Positions 6,026 through 11,602 of a stretch of 11,873 bases of DNA are shown here, piece by piece. Location of the stretch: positions 1 through 11,873 of the forward strand of contig JQOA01000258.1 of the NCBI GenBank assembly GCA_000753945.1, written 5' to 3'. Each line of letters opens with the position of its first letter. Position 1 is the stretch's first letter. Position numbers and translations under genes: made by a program. A model generated the notes under the pieces. The model worked only from the letters and a program-made list of their open reading frames with translations. It did not search any database and had not been told where the DNA came from. Source of the DNA: Smithella sp. D17. Lineage in GTDB: Bacteria; Desulfobacterota; Syntrophia; Syntrophales; Smithellaceae.

Positions 6026-6223
6026 ATAGATATTTATAATGCCGCGGATGAACTGGGACGGAAATTCGGCAAGCACACTTTGCATCCGGGCAGTTCTCAT
6101 CTTATAGAAAACCTGGGCAAAGGACGTCGCGGCAATCCCACCGTTCGCGAACAAACTCAGCTTAAAGGCGAAACACGCCGTCGCCACTTAGGATTGCCCC
6201 TGCTGCATCTAAAAGCCGAATAG
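6026..6223 (+). pseudogene. C-terminal gene remnant, possibly from a Y-family-polymerase-like protein
   Basis: After TGA 6023-6025, a frame of 65 codons without any usable start runs to TAG at 6221. It reads as a helix with AADELGRKFGKHTLHPGSS, a Gly/Arg-rich turn, LKGETRRRHLGLPLLHLK and a short tail. The amino-acid composition is that of a real protein, and the lack of a start marks it as a 3' gene fragment. I have a weak recollection of similar C-terminal tails (FGKHT, LKGE, R-R-LG-P-L) in DNA-polymerase-Y-like proteins, so the family is only a suggestion. A second, shorter copy of its last codons occurs at 8957-8998. Confidence 0.45.
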
Positions 6224-6288
6224 TATTGTATTATACCGCTTAAATATTATGATGTACGCGTAAACCAGTCTTTAAAAACACCTGACGT

Positions 6289-6305
6289 GGAAATAGAACA
6301 TTTCC
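6289..6305 (-). terminator. Hairpin directly after the anti-sigma gene
   Basis: GGAAAT, a 5-nt loop and ATTTCC form a perfect stem one base after the anti-sigma stop codon (minus strand). A run of five T follows only after about 10 more nt, so this is a weak terminator candidate for the sigma/anti-sigma operon. Confidence 0.35.
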
Positions 6306-6306
6306 G

Positions 6307-7263
6307 TTATTTTATTTTTAAAATATTTATTATCAGAATAATGTTTTTTACGGCATCATCCGGTGGCATACCGCTCTCTTCAAGTTTTCCGATTGTTTTC
6401 AAGTGCTCTTTTAAATTTTCAAATTTCTGATTATTAACTACCGCTTCCAGAGTTATCTTGTCCTGCATCATTTGTCGCGAAATGTTTCTCGCCTCGTATT
6501 TTTCCAAAAGCTTCTCCACTTCTTTGGTAGCGGCATCAACATCAGTCACACGCAATACAACATTTGATCTTGCCTGTATATTTTGATCCTGCTGTTCCCG
6601 GCTGGTCTGCAAAGCGGCAGCAGGGGCATAGCTTTCTTTTTTCTTTGCCAGTTTGACTTTTGCCTCTTCCAGAGATGTTGCCGCCGGAGCGCCTTGGTAT
6701 CTATCGGTCTTCATACCGGAAACAACGTATTCGTTTGCATCTTTTACCATATCAACAGCAGCTTGACCAACCGGTCCCCTGGTCACTTCCTTTGCCGCAG
6801 TGGAATGTTCTTTTTGTACTTTTTTATCTATTGTCTTCATTATTTGTTCCGGCATTTGGCCTTTTTGAGTTTCCATAACCGGTGCCGGCGCAGGCAGGGA
6901 AACAACTTCGTTCATCCGTTCCTCTCCCGTCCTGTAAATATAGAAAGCCAGTACCGCAATGAAGACGGTAGCAAATACCTGAACGGGAATTTTTATCTGC
7001 CAGGGATAAAATAATTTCCGAACAAAATTTTTCTTTTCTTCTTCCCGGCGAACTTGCGCCATTATCTTCTGCTTGAACCATGGAGGAGGCTCAACCTCAT
7101 GAAGACCATCTATAAAAGTCTTTGTCTTTTGCAGTTGCGCAATAGCTTTCGCGCACCCCGGACATGACTGAAGATGTTCCTCCACGGCTTTTTTATCCTC
7201 GCCGGAAAGCGAATCATCCACATAAAGAGGCAGCAATTCTTCGACATCCCTGCATTTTTTCAT
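6307..7263 (-). CDS. Transmembrane zf-HC2 anti-sigma factor with DUF2275-like periplasmic domain
   Basis: This 318-residue protein pairs with the sigma gene upstream. Residues 1-40 form an anti-sigma zinc finger (Cys4, then HLQSCPGC with His30, Cys34 and Cys37). A cytoplasmic linker follows, then one transmembrane helix at about 92-110 (VQVFATVFIAVLAFYIY). The periplasmic part of about 200 residues contains a Lys/Ala/Gln-rich stretch and a C-terminal domain with VVLRVTDVDAATKEVEKLL and KFENLKEHLKTIGKLEESG, resembling DUF2275, which often follows zf-HC2. By family knowledge, it holds the sigma factor at the membrane until an envelope signal triggers release or proteolysis. Its ATG overlaps the sigma stop (ATGA), so translation is coupled. 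Confidence 0.9.
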   Translation of the reverse strand: MKKCRDVEELLPLYVDDSLSGEDKKAVEEHLQSCPGCAKAIAQLQKTKTFIDGLHEVEPPPWFKQKIMAQVRREEEKKNFVRKLFYPWQIKIPVQVFATVFIAVLAFYIYRTGEERMNEVVSLPAPAPVMETQKGQMPEQIMKTIDKKVQKEHSTAAKEVTRGPVGQAAVDMVKDANEYVVSGMKTDRYQGAPAATSLEEAKVKLAKKKESYAPAAALQTSREQQDQNIQARSNVVLRVTDVDAATKEVEKLLEKYEARNISRQMMQDKITLEAVVNNQKFENLKEHLKTIGKLEESGMPPDDAVKNIILIINILKIK

Positions 7264-7877
7264 AAATCACCAATAACTTTACTCAAACAGTCCTTAAGTG
7301 CGTTGCGAGCACGGGCAAGCCTAGACTTTACTGTGCCATCCGGTATTTTCAGCATGTCCTGTATTTCCTCGTAAGAAAATCCCTGGATATCCCTGAGCAC
7401 CAAAACTTCTCTGTATTCTTCATCGAGCGAAGTTATGCACTTCTGCACGTTAAATTCCCTTTCACGATTCTCCAGCTGCACGCCCGGATCGGATTCACCG
7501 ATAAATGATTGACCGGATATTTCTTCGTTATTATTTCCCGCCTGGTCATCAAGAGGTCCCTCGCGCCTCTTTCTGCCACTTAGTTGCTTTAAACGGTTTT
7601 TGGCTAAGTTCACGACTATTCTATACAACCAGGTGGAGAATTTCGCTTCCGCCTTGAACTTTTTAATTGATTTATACGCCGCTATAAAAGCTTCCTGCGT
7701 AACGTCGCAGGCGTCATTGTAATCACCCATCATTCGATAAGCGATGTTTAACATTTTTTTCTGATGCCTTTCGACCAGTACTTCAAAAGCATCCGTTTTG
7801 CCCTTCTGACAAAGAATTACATATTGCAAATCGTCATCGCGAGCGGCTGCTTTTTTACTGTTTGATATATTAGACAT
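7260..7877 (-). CDS. ECF-type RNA polymerase sigma factor (RpoE-like)
   Basis: This 205-residue protein has only sigma regions 2 and 4, as in all ECF factors. Region 2 spans about residues 30-98 with DAFEVLVERH, DACDVTQEAFIAAY (core-binding and -10 recognition) and FSTWLYRIVVNLAKNRLK. After a Gly/Asn/Glu linker, region 4 spans about 145-200 with LDEEYREVLVLRDIQGFSY, YEEIQDMLKIPDGTVKSRL and an ARARNALK helix (-35 recognition). The ATG at 7877 is chosen over a TTG at 7883, but neither has a good ribosome binding site. A sigma-E-like -10 box (TCTAA) overlaps codons 2-3, so a downstream start is possible. It is coupled to its anti-sigma factor by a 4-nt overlap and is divergent from a secreted protein gene with a matching promoter. 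Confidence 0.94.
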   Translation of the reverse strand: MSNISNSKKAAARDDDLQYVILCQKGKTDAFEVLVERHQKKMLNIAYRMMGDYNDACDVTQEAFIAAYKSIKKFKAEAKFSTWLYRIVVNLAKNRLKQLSGRKRREGPLDDQAGNNNEEISGQSFIGESDPGVQLENREREFNVQKCITSLDEEYREVLVLRDIQGFSYEEIQDMLKIPDGTVKSRLARARNALKDCLSKVIGDL

Positions 7878-7898
7878 CCGCAAAAATACTTTTGTTCC
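7870..7898 (-). promoter_or_regulatory. Candidate sigma-E-like autoregulatory promoter at the start of the sigma gene
   Basis: On the minus strand, GGAACAA (7898-7892) is followed after exactly 17 nt by TCTAA (7874-7870). The promoter of the divergent gene has the same layout (GGAACTT, 17 nt, TCTAA). However, TCTAA falls on codons 2-3 of the sigma gene as read from ATG 7877, so this would be functional only if translation starts further downstream or from another transcript. Confidence 0.4.
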
Positions 7899-7920
7899 CT
7901 TTTTTGTGGTTTATTCAAGC

Positions 7921-7967
7921 AATTATTTACCACAATATGATCATATATTCATTTGTTTTAAATAATT
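7921..7967. repeat. Nested inverted repeats in the divergent gap
   Basis: A perfect 12-bp palindrome, ATATGATCATAT (7935-7946), lies inside an 8-bp inverted repeat with AATTATTT (7921-7928) and AAATAATT (7960-7967), all within the gap between the sigma gene and the secreted-protein gene. It could be an operator for a dimeric regulator. The AT-rich context makes chance palindromes more likely. Confidence 0.4.
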
Positions 7968-8025
7968 AAAATCCTCCCTGTTTTCAGAAATCCGCCTTTT
8001 TATAGAATTCTTTTAAAATAATTCG

Positions 8026-8054
8026 GGAACTTTTTCCGTGCTTATTCTGTCTAA
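8026..8054 (+). promoter_or_regulatory. Sigma-E-type ECF promoter of the secreted-protein gene
   Basis: GGAACTT (8026-8032), a 17-nt spacer, then TCTAA (8050-8054). This equals the known RpoE-group consensus (GGAACTT, about 16 nt, TCTAA/TCTGA). A start near 8060 would give a leader of about 37 nt before the ribosome binding site AAGGAGGA (8086-8093). The adjacent divergent ECF sigma factor is the obvious candidate to read it. Confidence 0.75.
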
Positions 8055-8097
8055 CAGGTAAAGAGCAAAAAAAGACCATTTTACCAAGGAGGACTTT

Positions 8098-8898
8098 ATG
8101 AAAACACTATTATCTGCATGCGTTGTTTTATTGATGTGGGCGAGCATTGCCATGGCGGCAACTATCGGCGATGCGGTCGAAGTCAGCATTATGACTGATG
8201 ACGGCAGGGCAATACCCTTTTATACGTCTAAGGTACGCCACGATCTCAAAAAGGTTTATGCCGAAGCCGTTAAGGGCGATCATTACCGGATTGTTATCCG
8301 CAACAAAATGAATCGCCGGGTTGGTGTCGTTGTGGCGGTCGACGGAAGAAACATAATTTCCGGTCAGAAATCATGGCTTAAGAATAAGGAAAGAATGTAT
8401 ATTATCGACGCCTTTTCCACCAACGAATACTCCGGCTGGCGCACAGGACAGGATATTGTTAACCGCTTTTATTTTACTGATGTTCCCGATTCATATGCCG
8501 CTGCCTTTGGCGATAAATCCGCCATGGGAGTAATCGCTGTTGCCGTTTACCCGGAAGTTGAGCATTGCCGGCTGCCGATGAATTACCAATATTTAAACAA
8601 GGCGCAGAGTAAAAGAGAAGAGGCAAAGGACAAGGCTGCCGCACCATCTGCGCGAAAAGAAACACAATCGTTGGAAAGTGCCGGCACCGGTTTCGGCCGG
8701 GAAGAATATTCTCCCTCCTATCGCGTGGAATTCGATCCGGAAAAGAAGGCGGTGGAAACCGTTTTAATAAAATATGAATGGCGTGAGACACTCTGCAAGA
8801 TGAATATTATCAACTGTTGCAAAAGATACGGACAATCCCATAACAGGCTTTGGGAGAACGAAGGCTATGCACCTCCTCCGCCACCATGCCGGTACTGA
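8098..8898 (+). CDS. Exported protein of unknown function, predicted ECF-sigma target
   Basis: This 266-residue protein has a clear Sec signal peptide (MKTLLSA, hydrophobic core, AMA cleavage site near residue 20). The mature N-terminal ~140 residues look like one conserved periplasmic domain, with AVDGRNIISGQKSW, YIIDAFSTNEYSGWRTGQD, RFYFTD, DSYAAAFGDKSAMGVIAVAV. I recall this type from uncharacterised proteobacterial exported proteins (DGRN, GWRT, RF-FT and GVI-VAV motifs) but know no function. A charged Lys/Ala/Glu linker follows, and then a cysteine-rich end (residues around ETLC, INCCKRYG and a proline run PPPPPC). The ribosome binding site is strong (AAGGAGGA, 8086-8093). It sits behind a near-ideal sigma-E-like promoter divergent from the sigma operon, so it may act in envelope stress or signal sensing (inference). 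Confidence 0.85.
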   Translation: MKTLLSACVVLLMWASIAMAATIGDAVEVSIMTDDGRAIPFYTSKVRHDLKKVYAEAVKGDHYRIVIRNKMNRRVGVVVAVDGRNIISGQKSWLKNKERMYIIDAFSTNEYSGWRTGQDIVNRFYFTDVPDSYAAAFGDKSAMGVIAVAVYPEVEHCRLPMNYQYLNKAQSKREEAKDKAAAPSARKETQSLESAGTGFGREEYSPSYRVEFDPEKKAVETVLIKYEWRETLCKMNIINCCKRYGQSHNRLWENEGYAPPPPPCRY

Positions 8899-8921
8899 TT
8901 ATTATGTAGCATTAAAAAACA

Positions 8922-8955
8922 CTAAAGGCAGGATTGTTTCTGCTCCTGCCTTTAG
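8922..8955 (+). terminator. Strong hairpin terminator after the secreted-protein gene
   Basis: CTAAAGGCAGGA (8922-8933) and TCCTGCCTTTAG (8944-8955) form a perfect 12-bp stem around a 10-nt loop, 23 nt after the stop. The T tract after it is short. An A run before it (8914-8919) gives a T tract on the other strand, so it could act in both directions. Confidence 0.7.
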
Positions 8956-8956
8956 T

Positions 8957-8998
8957 TATCTGGTATTGCCGCTGCTGCATGTTAAAACCAGATATTAA
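8957..8998 (+). pseudogene. Short 3' gene tail similar to the one at 6026-6223
   Basis: The codons before TAA 8996-8998 read LVLPLLHVKTRY, compared with LGLPLLHLKAE at the end of the 6026-6223 remnant. At DNA level, 8965-8980 (ATTGCCGCTGCTGCAT) and 6193-6208 differ at one base. It begins right after the terminator hairpin and has no start, so it is at most a scrap of a second copy of that gene. Confidence 0.35.
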
Positions 8999-9041
8999 AT
9001 TTTAAATTTTTTGCATTTATTATTCGTTTCAAAAAATTTTT

Positions 9042-9239
9042 TTGACAAAAAAAATCGGCTCGCGTTATCATTATAATCCGTTGGGACAGGAACTTACCGG
9101 ACACTTCTGGGTAGGCGGTAAAATGGTGGGACGTCAAAATCGTTTTCTTATGCCCGATGAGGCCCGTTCGGACATGATTGTAGCGGTTGGCTGGAATGGC
9201 GTGGAAAGCCATCATTCTTTCCGAAGGCTGGGAAAATAA
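9042..9239 (+). CDS. Small unrecognised ORF or gene fragment
   Basis: A frame of 65 codons from TTG 9042 to TAA 9239, open further upstream to 9006 but with no ATG before residue 28. Its content is protein-like (HYNPLGQELTGHFWVGGK, then QNRFLMPDEARSDMIVAV, then WNGVESHHSFRRLGK). I do not recognise the family. The TTG has no ribosome binding site. It also forms the -35 box of a possible sigma70 promoter (TTGACA 9042-9047, 18 nt, TATCAT 9066-9071). If that promoter is real, translation would have to start later, for example at the ATG at 9124. A C-terminal gene fragment is at least as likely as a working gene. Confidence 0.4.
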   Translation: MTKKIGSRYHYNPLGQELTGHFWVGGKMVGRQNRFLMPDEARSDMIVAVGWNGVESHHSFRRLGK

Positions 9240-9259
9240 AGATTACATCGCAGATAATC

Positions 9260-9578
9260 TTGCTGGCCAAAGATGATTTCTGGACTCAAGTGGAAGCTAA
9301 AAGGGCATTTGAAACCCTGAAGATCGTACCGTTTGTCTTAGCGGGTACTTTGTGGTATTTGTTGCTTCATTTTGATTTGGGTCATCGGCGTGGACACGTT
9401 GACTCTGATCGGTGTCGCTGCTTTGGCGATTTTGGGTGTTTCCCTTATCATCGGAGCAATCGTGCGGAATCCCGGATGCGAAATCACAGCGATTCCCAAC
9501 CTGTTTCTTTCCAAGAAAAACAGGTTCATTGCATATGACCGATCTGGACACCCTGGGACAGAGTGGAACATGGCATGA
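9260..9578 (+). pseudogene. Frameshifted remnant of a small two-helix membrane protein
   Basis: Two overlapping frames look like one broken gene. The first (from TTG 9260) gives LLAKDDFWTQVEAKRAFETL, then a hydrophobic helix (VPFVLAGTLWYLLLHF), and then loses coding character near 9370. The second frame (from 9372) immediately gives a helix with LTLIGVAALAILGVSLIIGA, then RNPGCEITAIPNLFL and a charged tail to TGA 9578. The switch is at a run of four T (9370-9373), consistent with a one-base indel. The motif of a helix followed by NPGCE and a small hydrophobic stretch is reminiscent of small uncharacterised bacterial membrane proteins. I cannot name a family. Confidence 0.45.
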
Positions 9579-9678
9579 GGCGCCTTAAAGATGAGCGTGA
9601 CGATCAAGACATGGCATTCCCATATAGCCGCAAGAACGGCATTAGACAGTATTGCAAACCTGTGCTCAGGATTAACGC

Positions 9679-10020
9679 TTATTGTCTTTTCAAATTCTTT
9701 TTTTGCCCTGTTGACTGTCCTACGGCGCTGAATACTCCGGCAAGCTCGGCGAGTCTTACGTACGCCAGCCCTGCCCAGTAATGTCCTCCAATCGATTGCG
9801 GGTCAAGCTGTATCGCTTTCTGTGAATAGCTCAAGGTCCCTTTATAAAGCTGTTCGCGGTTGTCCTTATCACGTTCTTCGTCAGCTTTTTTAAAGGTCAT
9901 CTCGGCAACTTTCCAGGAAAGAAGCTCTTTATTTTGAGGATATTTTTCAAGACTATTTTTATAAATAATGATAGTTAAGTCAATAAAAATATGCATATTT
10001 CTTTTTACCACTTCATCCAA
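9679..10020 (-). pseudogene. TPR-repeat protein, truncated at both ends, frameshifted at an A7 tract
   Basis: The frame from ATG 10020 encodes 113 residues with TPR-like helices: LEKYPQNKELLSWKVAEM, then YSQKAIQLDP and HYWAGLAYVRLAELAGV. The latter resembles, from memory, TRAP-transporter T-component (TatT)-type TPR proteins. The family's signal peptide or lipobox is missing and there is no good ribosome binding site. The frame leaves the repeat at a run of seven A (plus-strand T 9698-9704) and stops 15 bases further on. In the -1 frame, the next residues are KKEFEKTISVNPEHRF, a normal TPR helix, so the repeat array originally continued. The junction CAA-AAA-AAG contains the dnaX-type slippery heptamer A-AAA-AAG. 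Decay, a base-call error or true slippage are all possible. Confidence 0.55.
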
Positions 10021-10081
10021 TGTGAGGATTGTGACACAGTTTCAAATTAGTTAATTGAATTTTTCAGGAACTTATATTGCA

Positions 10082-10110
10082 TTGACATACCGGATGGTTG
10101 TTCTTATAAT
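10082..10110 (+). promoter_or_regulatory. Perfect consensus sigma70 promoter
   Basis: TTGACA (10082-10087), exactly 17 nt, TATAAT (10105-10110): 12/12 consensus. A start near 10117 gives a leader of about 39 nt before the lipoprotein ATG at 10156. It implies strong constitutive transcription of the two-gene envelope operon. Confidence 0.85.
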
Positions 10111-10155
10111 ATTCACAGTTAAGAAGTAAAATCTTATAAAAAATGGAAAAAATAA

Positions 10156-10752
10156 ATGACTACTAAAATCATTAAAAATATAAGCCATTTATCTACGTGC
10201 GGGCTAAAATTCTTTCTTTTTGCATCAGTTCTCTTGCTAAGCTCCTGTTATTACTATCCGAATGAGCAGGTTGTTACGCAACCGGCGCAGAATCAACAAA
10301 ACATTACTGCCGTTACGCAAATTTATTTCTATCCGACTAAAGGACAATCAACCCAACAACAATCGCGCGATCACTACGCATGTTACAACTGGGCGGTGGA
10401 ACAAACCGGCTTTGATCCGAGCGCGTCATCAATTGTACCCGAACAGCGCGTTCGGGTTGTACCTATGCCGCCTCCGGGACACGATACCGTCGTCATGTCC
10501 ATTGCCGGAGCTGTTTTGGGCGCGCTAATCGGAGGACATCATCACTCAGGAGAAGGAGCTTTAATCGGAGCGGCCAGCGGTGCTATGGCGGGAGCTATCT
10601 CTGACGCAACACGTGCGGAATCAGCAAGGCAGTTGGAAGAAGCTTATCAGAATAGAAATAAAGGCCGGGATTTGCATAAGGAAAAAATGGCTCTACAGTT
10701 TCGCCGGGCAATGTCAGCCTGTATGGAAGGCCGTGGATATATAGTAAAATAG
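10156..10752 (+). CDS. Glycine-zipper lipoprotein
   Basis: This 198-residue protein has a hydrophobic signal (FFLFASVLLLSSC) ending in a lipobox with Cys31, so it is expected to be lipidated and anchored to a membrane. Residues 57-90 hold a module with FYPTKGQS, YACYNWA and QTGFDPSA. A Pro-rich spacer follows, then a glycine zipper at about 114-150 (SIAGAVLGALIGG and GALIGAASGAMAGAIS), which usually packs as a paired membrane-associated helix. A charged helix follows and the C-terminus (181-198) reads RAMSACMEGRGYIVK. The two outer pieces match the C-terminus of the next gene, so the zipper appears inserted into a shared two-cysteine module. The ribosome binding site is weak (GGA 10 nt upstream), but the promoter is ideal. 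The next gene starts 21 nt after the stop. A structural outer-membrane role is likely, but the exact function is unknown. Confidence 0.85.
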   Translation: MTTKIIKNISHLSTCGLKFFLFASVLLLSSCYYYPNEQVVTQPAQNQQNITAVTQIYFYPTKGQSTQQQSRDHYACYNWAVEQTGFDPSASSIVPEQRVRVVPMPPPGHDTVVMSIAGAVLGALIGGHHHSGEGALIGAASGAMAGAISDATRAESARQLEEAYQNRNKGRDLHKEKMALQFRRAMSACMEGRGYIVK

Positions 10753-10773
10753 CTGAAAAAGGAGGTTATTATC

Positions 10774-11511
10774 ATGCTATGTAATTTTAATTTGAAAAAA
10801 TATTTTGCCGTTATGCTGTCAATAATTATGCTGTTAGCAATTAGTACTTCCGGTTTTGCCGAAACGTGGCAACGGGGAGGTTCCAAAGGACCCGGACGAG
10901 CACCGGCACAATCTGTCAGAAAGGCGCCTCCATCCGGGCAAAGAAGTTTTGTTGATTCTCGTTATCATCACAATCAGTCGTATCCGGCACGCGGAGAATC
11001 ATTCAGAAACATTCCCCGAGACCACAGAATAGCAAGATATAATCATTCCAGATATTACCATCATCACGGGGTATGGTATCATCATGATGGTGGAAGATAT
11101 GTTGTGGTTGCCCCGCCCTTTGGATTGTTTGTTCCATTTTTACCTCTTTTTTACACAACTGTCTGGGTTAACAGCATGCCTTACTACTACGCGAATGACA
11201 CTTATTACACGTCAACGCCGGGAGGTTATGTTGTTGTCGAGCCGCCTCAGGGTGAGGTAAGTGAAGCACCTCCGGCCTCAAATGAAAGTATGGAAAATAA
11301 ACTTTTTGTTTATCCCCGTAAAGGCCAGAGTCAGGAACAACAGGACAATGATCGTTATGAATGCCATAAATGGGCGGCAGACCAGACAAATTACGATCCG
11401 ACGGCAGTAATCCCCCAAGGCATGTCTGCTAATCAGGCCATGCAGGCGCGGGCGGATTATCAAAGGGCTATGGCAGCATGCCTTGACGGCCGCGGATATA
11501 CTGTAAAATAG
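10774..11511 (+). CDS. Exported His/Tyr-rich protein with the same C-terminal two-cysteine module (DUF6515-like)
   Basis: This 245-residue protein has a Sec signal peptide cleaved near SGFA-ETW (residue 29). The mature N-terminus is Arg/Pro/Gly-rich and then His/Tyr-rich (RYYHHHGVWYHHDGGRYVVV). A hydrophobic stretch (PPFGLFVPFLPLFY) follows, then a YYYANDTYY segment and GGYVVVEPP, the pattern I associate with DUF6515-type exported proteins. Residues 178-245 carry FVYPRKGQS, YECHKWA, QTNYDPTA and the end RAMAACLDGRGYTVK, matching the preceding lipoprotein piece by piece. The ribosome binding site is strong (AAAAAGGAGG, 8 nt spacing). It is co-transcribed with the lipoprotein, so both are probably surface or periplasmic partners. 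No enzymatic motif is visible; metal binding by the histidines is only a guess. Confidence 0.85.
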   Translation: MLCNFNLKKYFAVMLSIIMLLAISTSGFAETWQRGGSKGPGRAPAQSVRKAPPSGQRSFVDSRYHHNQSYPARGESFRNIPRDHRIARYNHSRYYHHHGVWYHHDGGRYVVVAPPFGLFVPFLPLFYTTVWVNSMPYYYANDTYYTSTPGGYVVVEPPQGEVSEAPPASNESMENKLFVYPRKGQSQEQQDNDRYECHKWAADQTNYDPTAVIPQGMSANQAMQARADYQRAMAACLDGRGYTVK

Positions 11512-11516
11512 AAGTA

Positions 11517-11552
11517 AGAGGGAAAGTTTATTTTTTATTAAACAATCCCTCT
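11517..11552. terminator. Bidirectional hairpin between convergent genes
   Basis: AGAGGGA (11517-11523) pairs with TCCCTCT (11546-11552), and GTTTA (11526-11530) pairs with TAAAC (11539-11543) inside, around an AT-rich loop. It starts 6 nt after the plus-strand stop and lies about 50 nt from the end of the minus-strand fabI. There is no strong T tract outside the stem, but position and symmetry fit a shared terminator. Confidence 0.6.
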
Positions 11553-11602
11553 ACTCCTTCTAATTTCCATTTTGCAGGTTTATTAAAATATTCATGAATC
11601 AA

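Noticed and set aside
6583..7014. Plus-strand ORF of 143 codons
   Set aside because: Antisense shadow of the anti-sigma factor gene.
9338..9607. Minus-strand ORF of 89 codons
   Set aside because: It is the -1-frame continuation of the TPR gene at its far end and antisense to the membrane-protein remnant; only the part next to 9700 looks TPR-like, so it is not listed as a gene.
5460..9704. A mobile element or integron explaining the debris zones
   Set aside because: No transposase, integrase, terminal inverted repeats, target duplications or attC-like sites were seen; decay or deletion scars explain the fragments without one.
10021..10081. GGAACTT near 10067 as another sigma-E-like promoter
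   Set aside because: No TCTAA or similar -10 element occurs at 15-18 nt; the perfect sigma70 promoter just downstream explains the operon.
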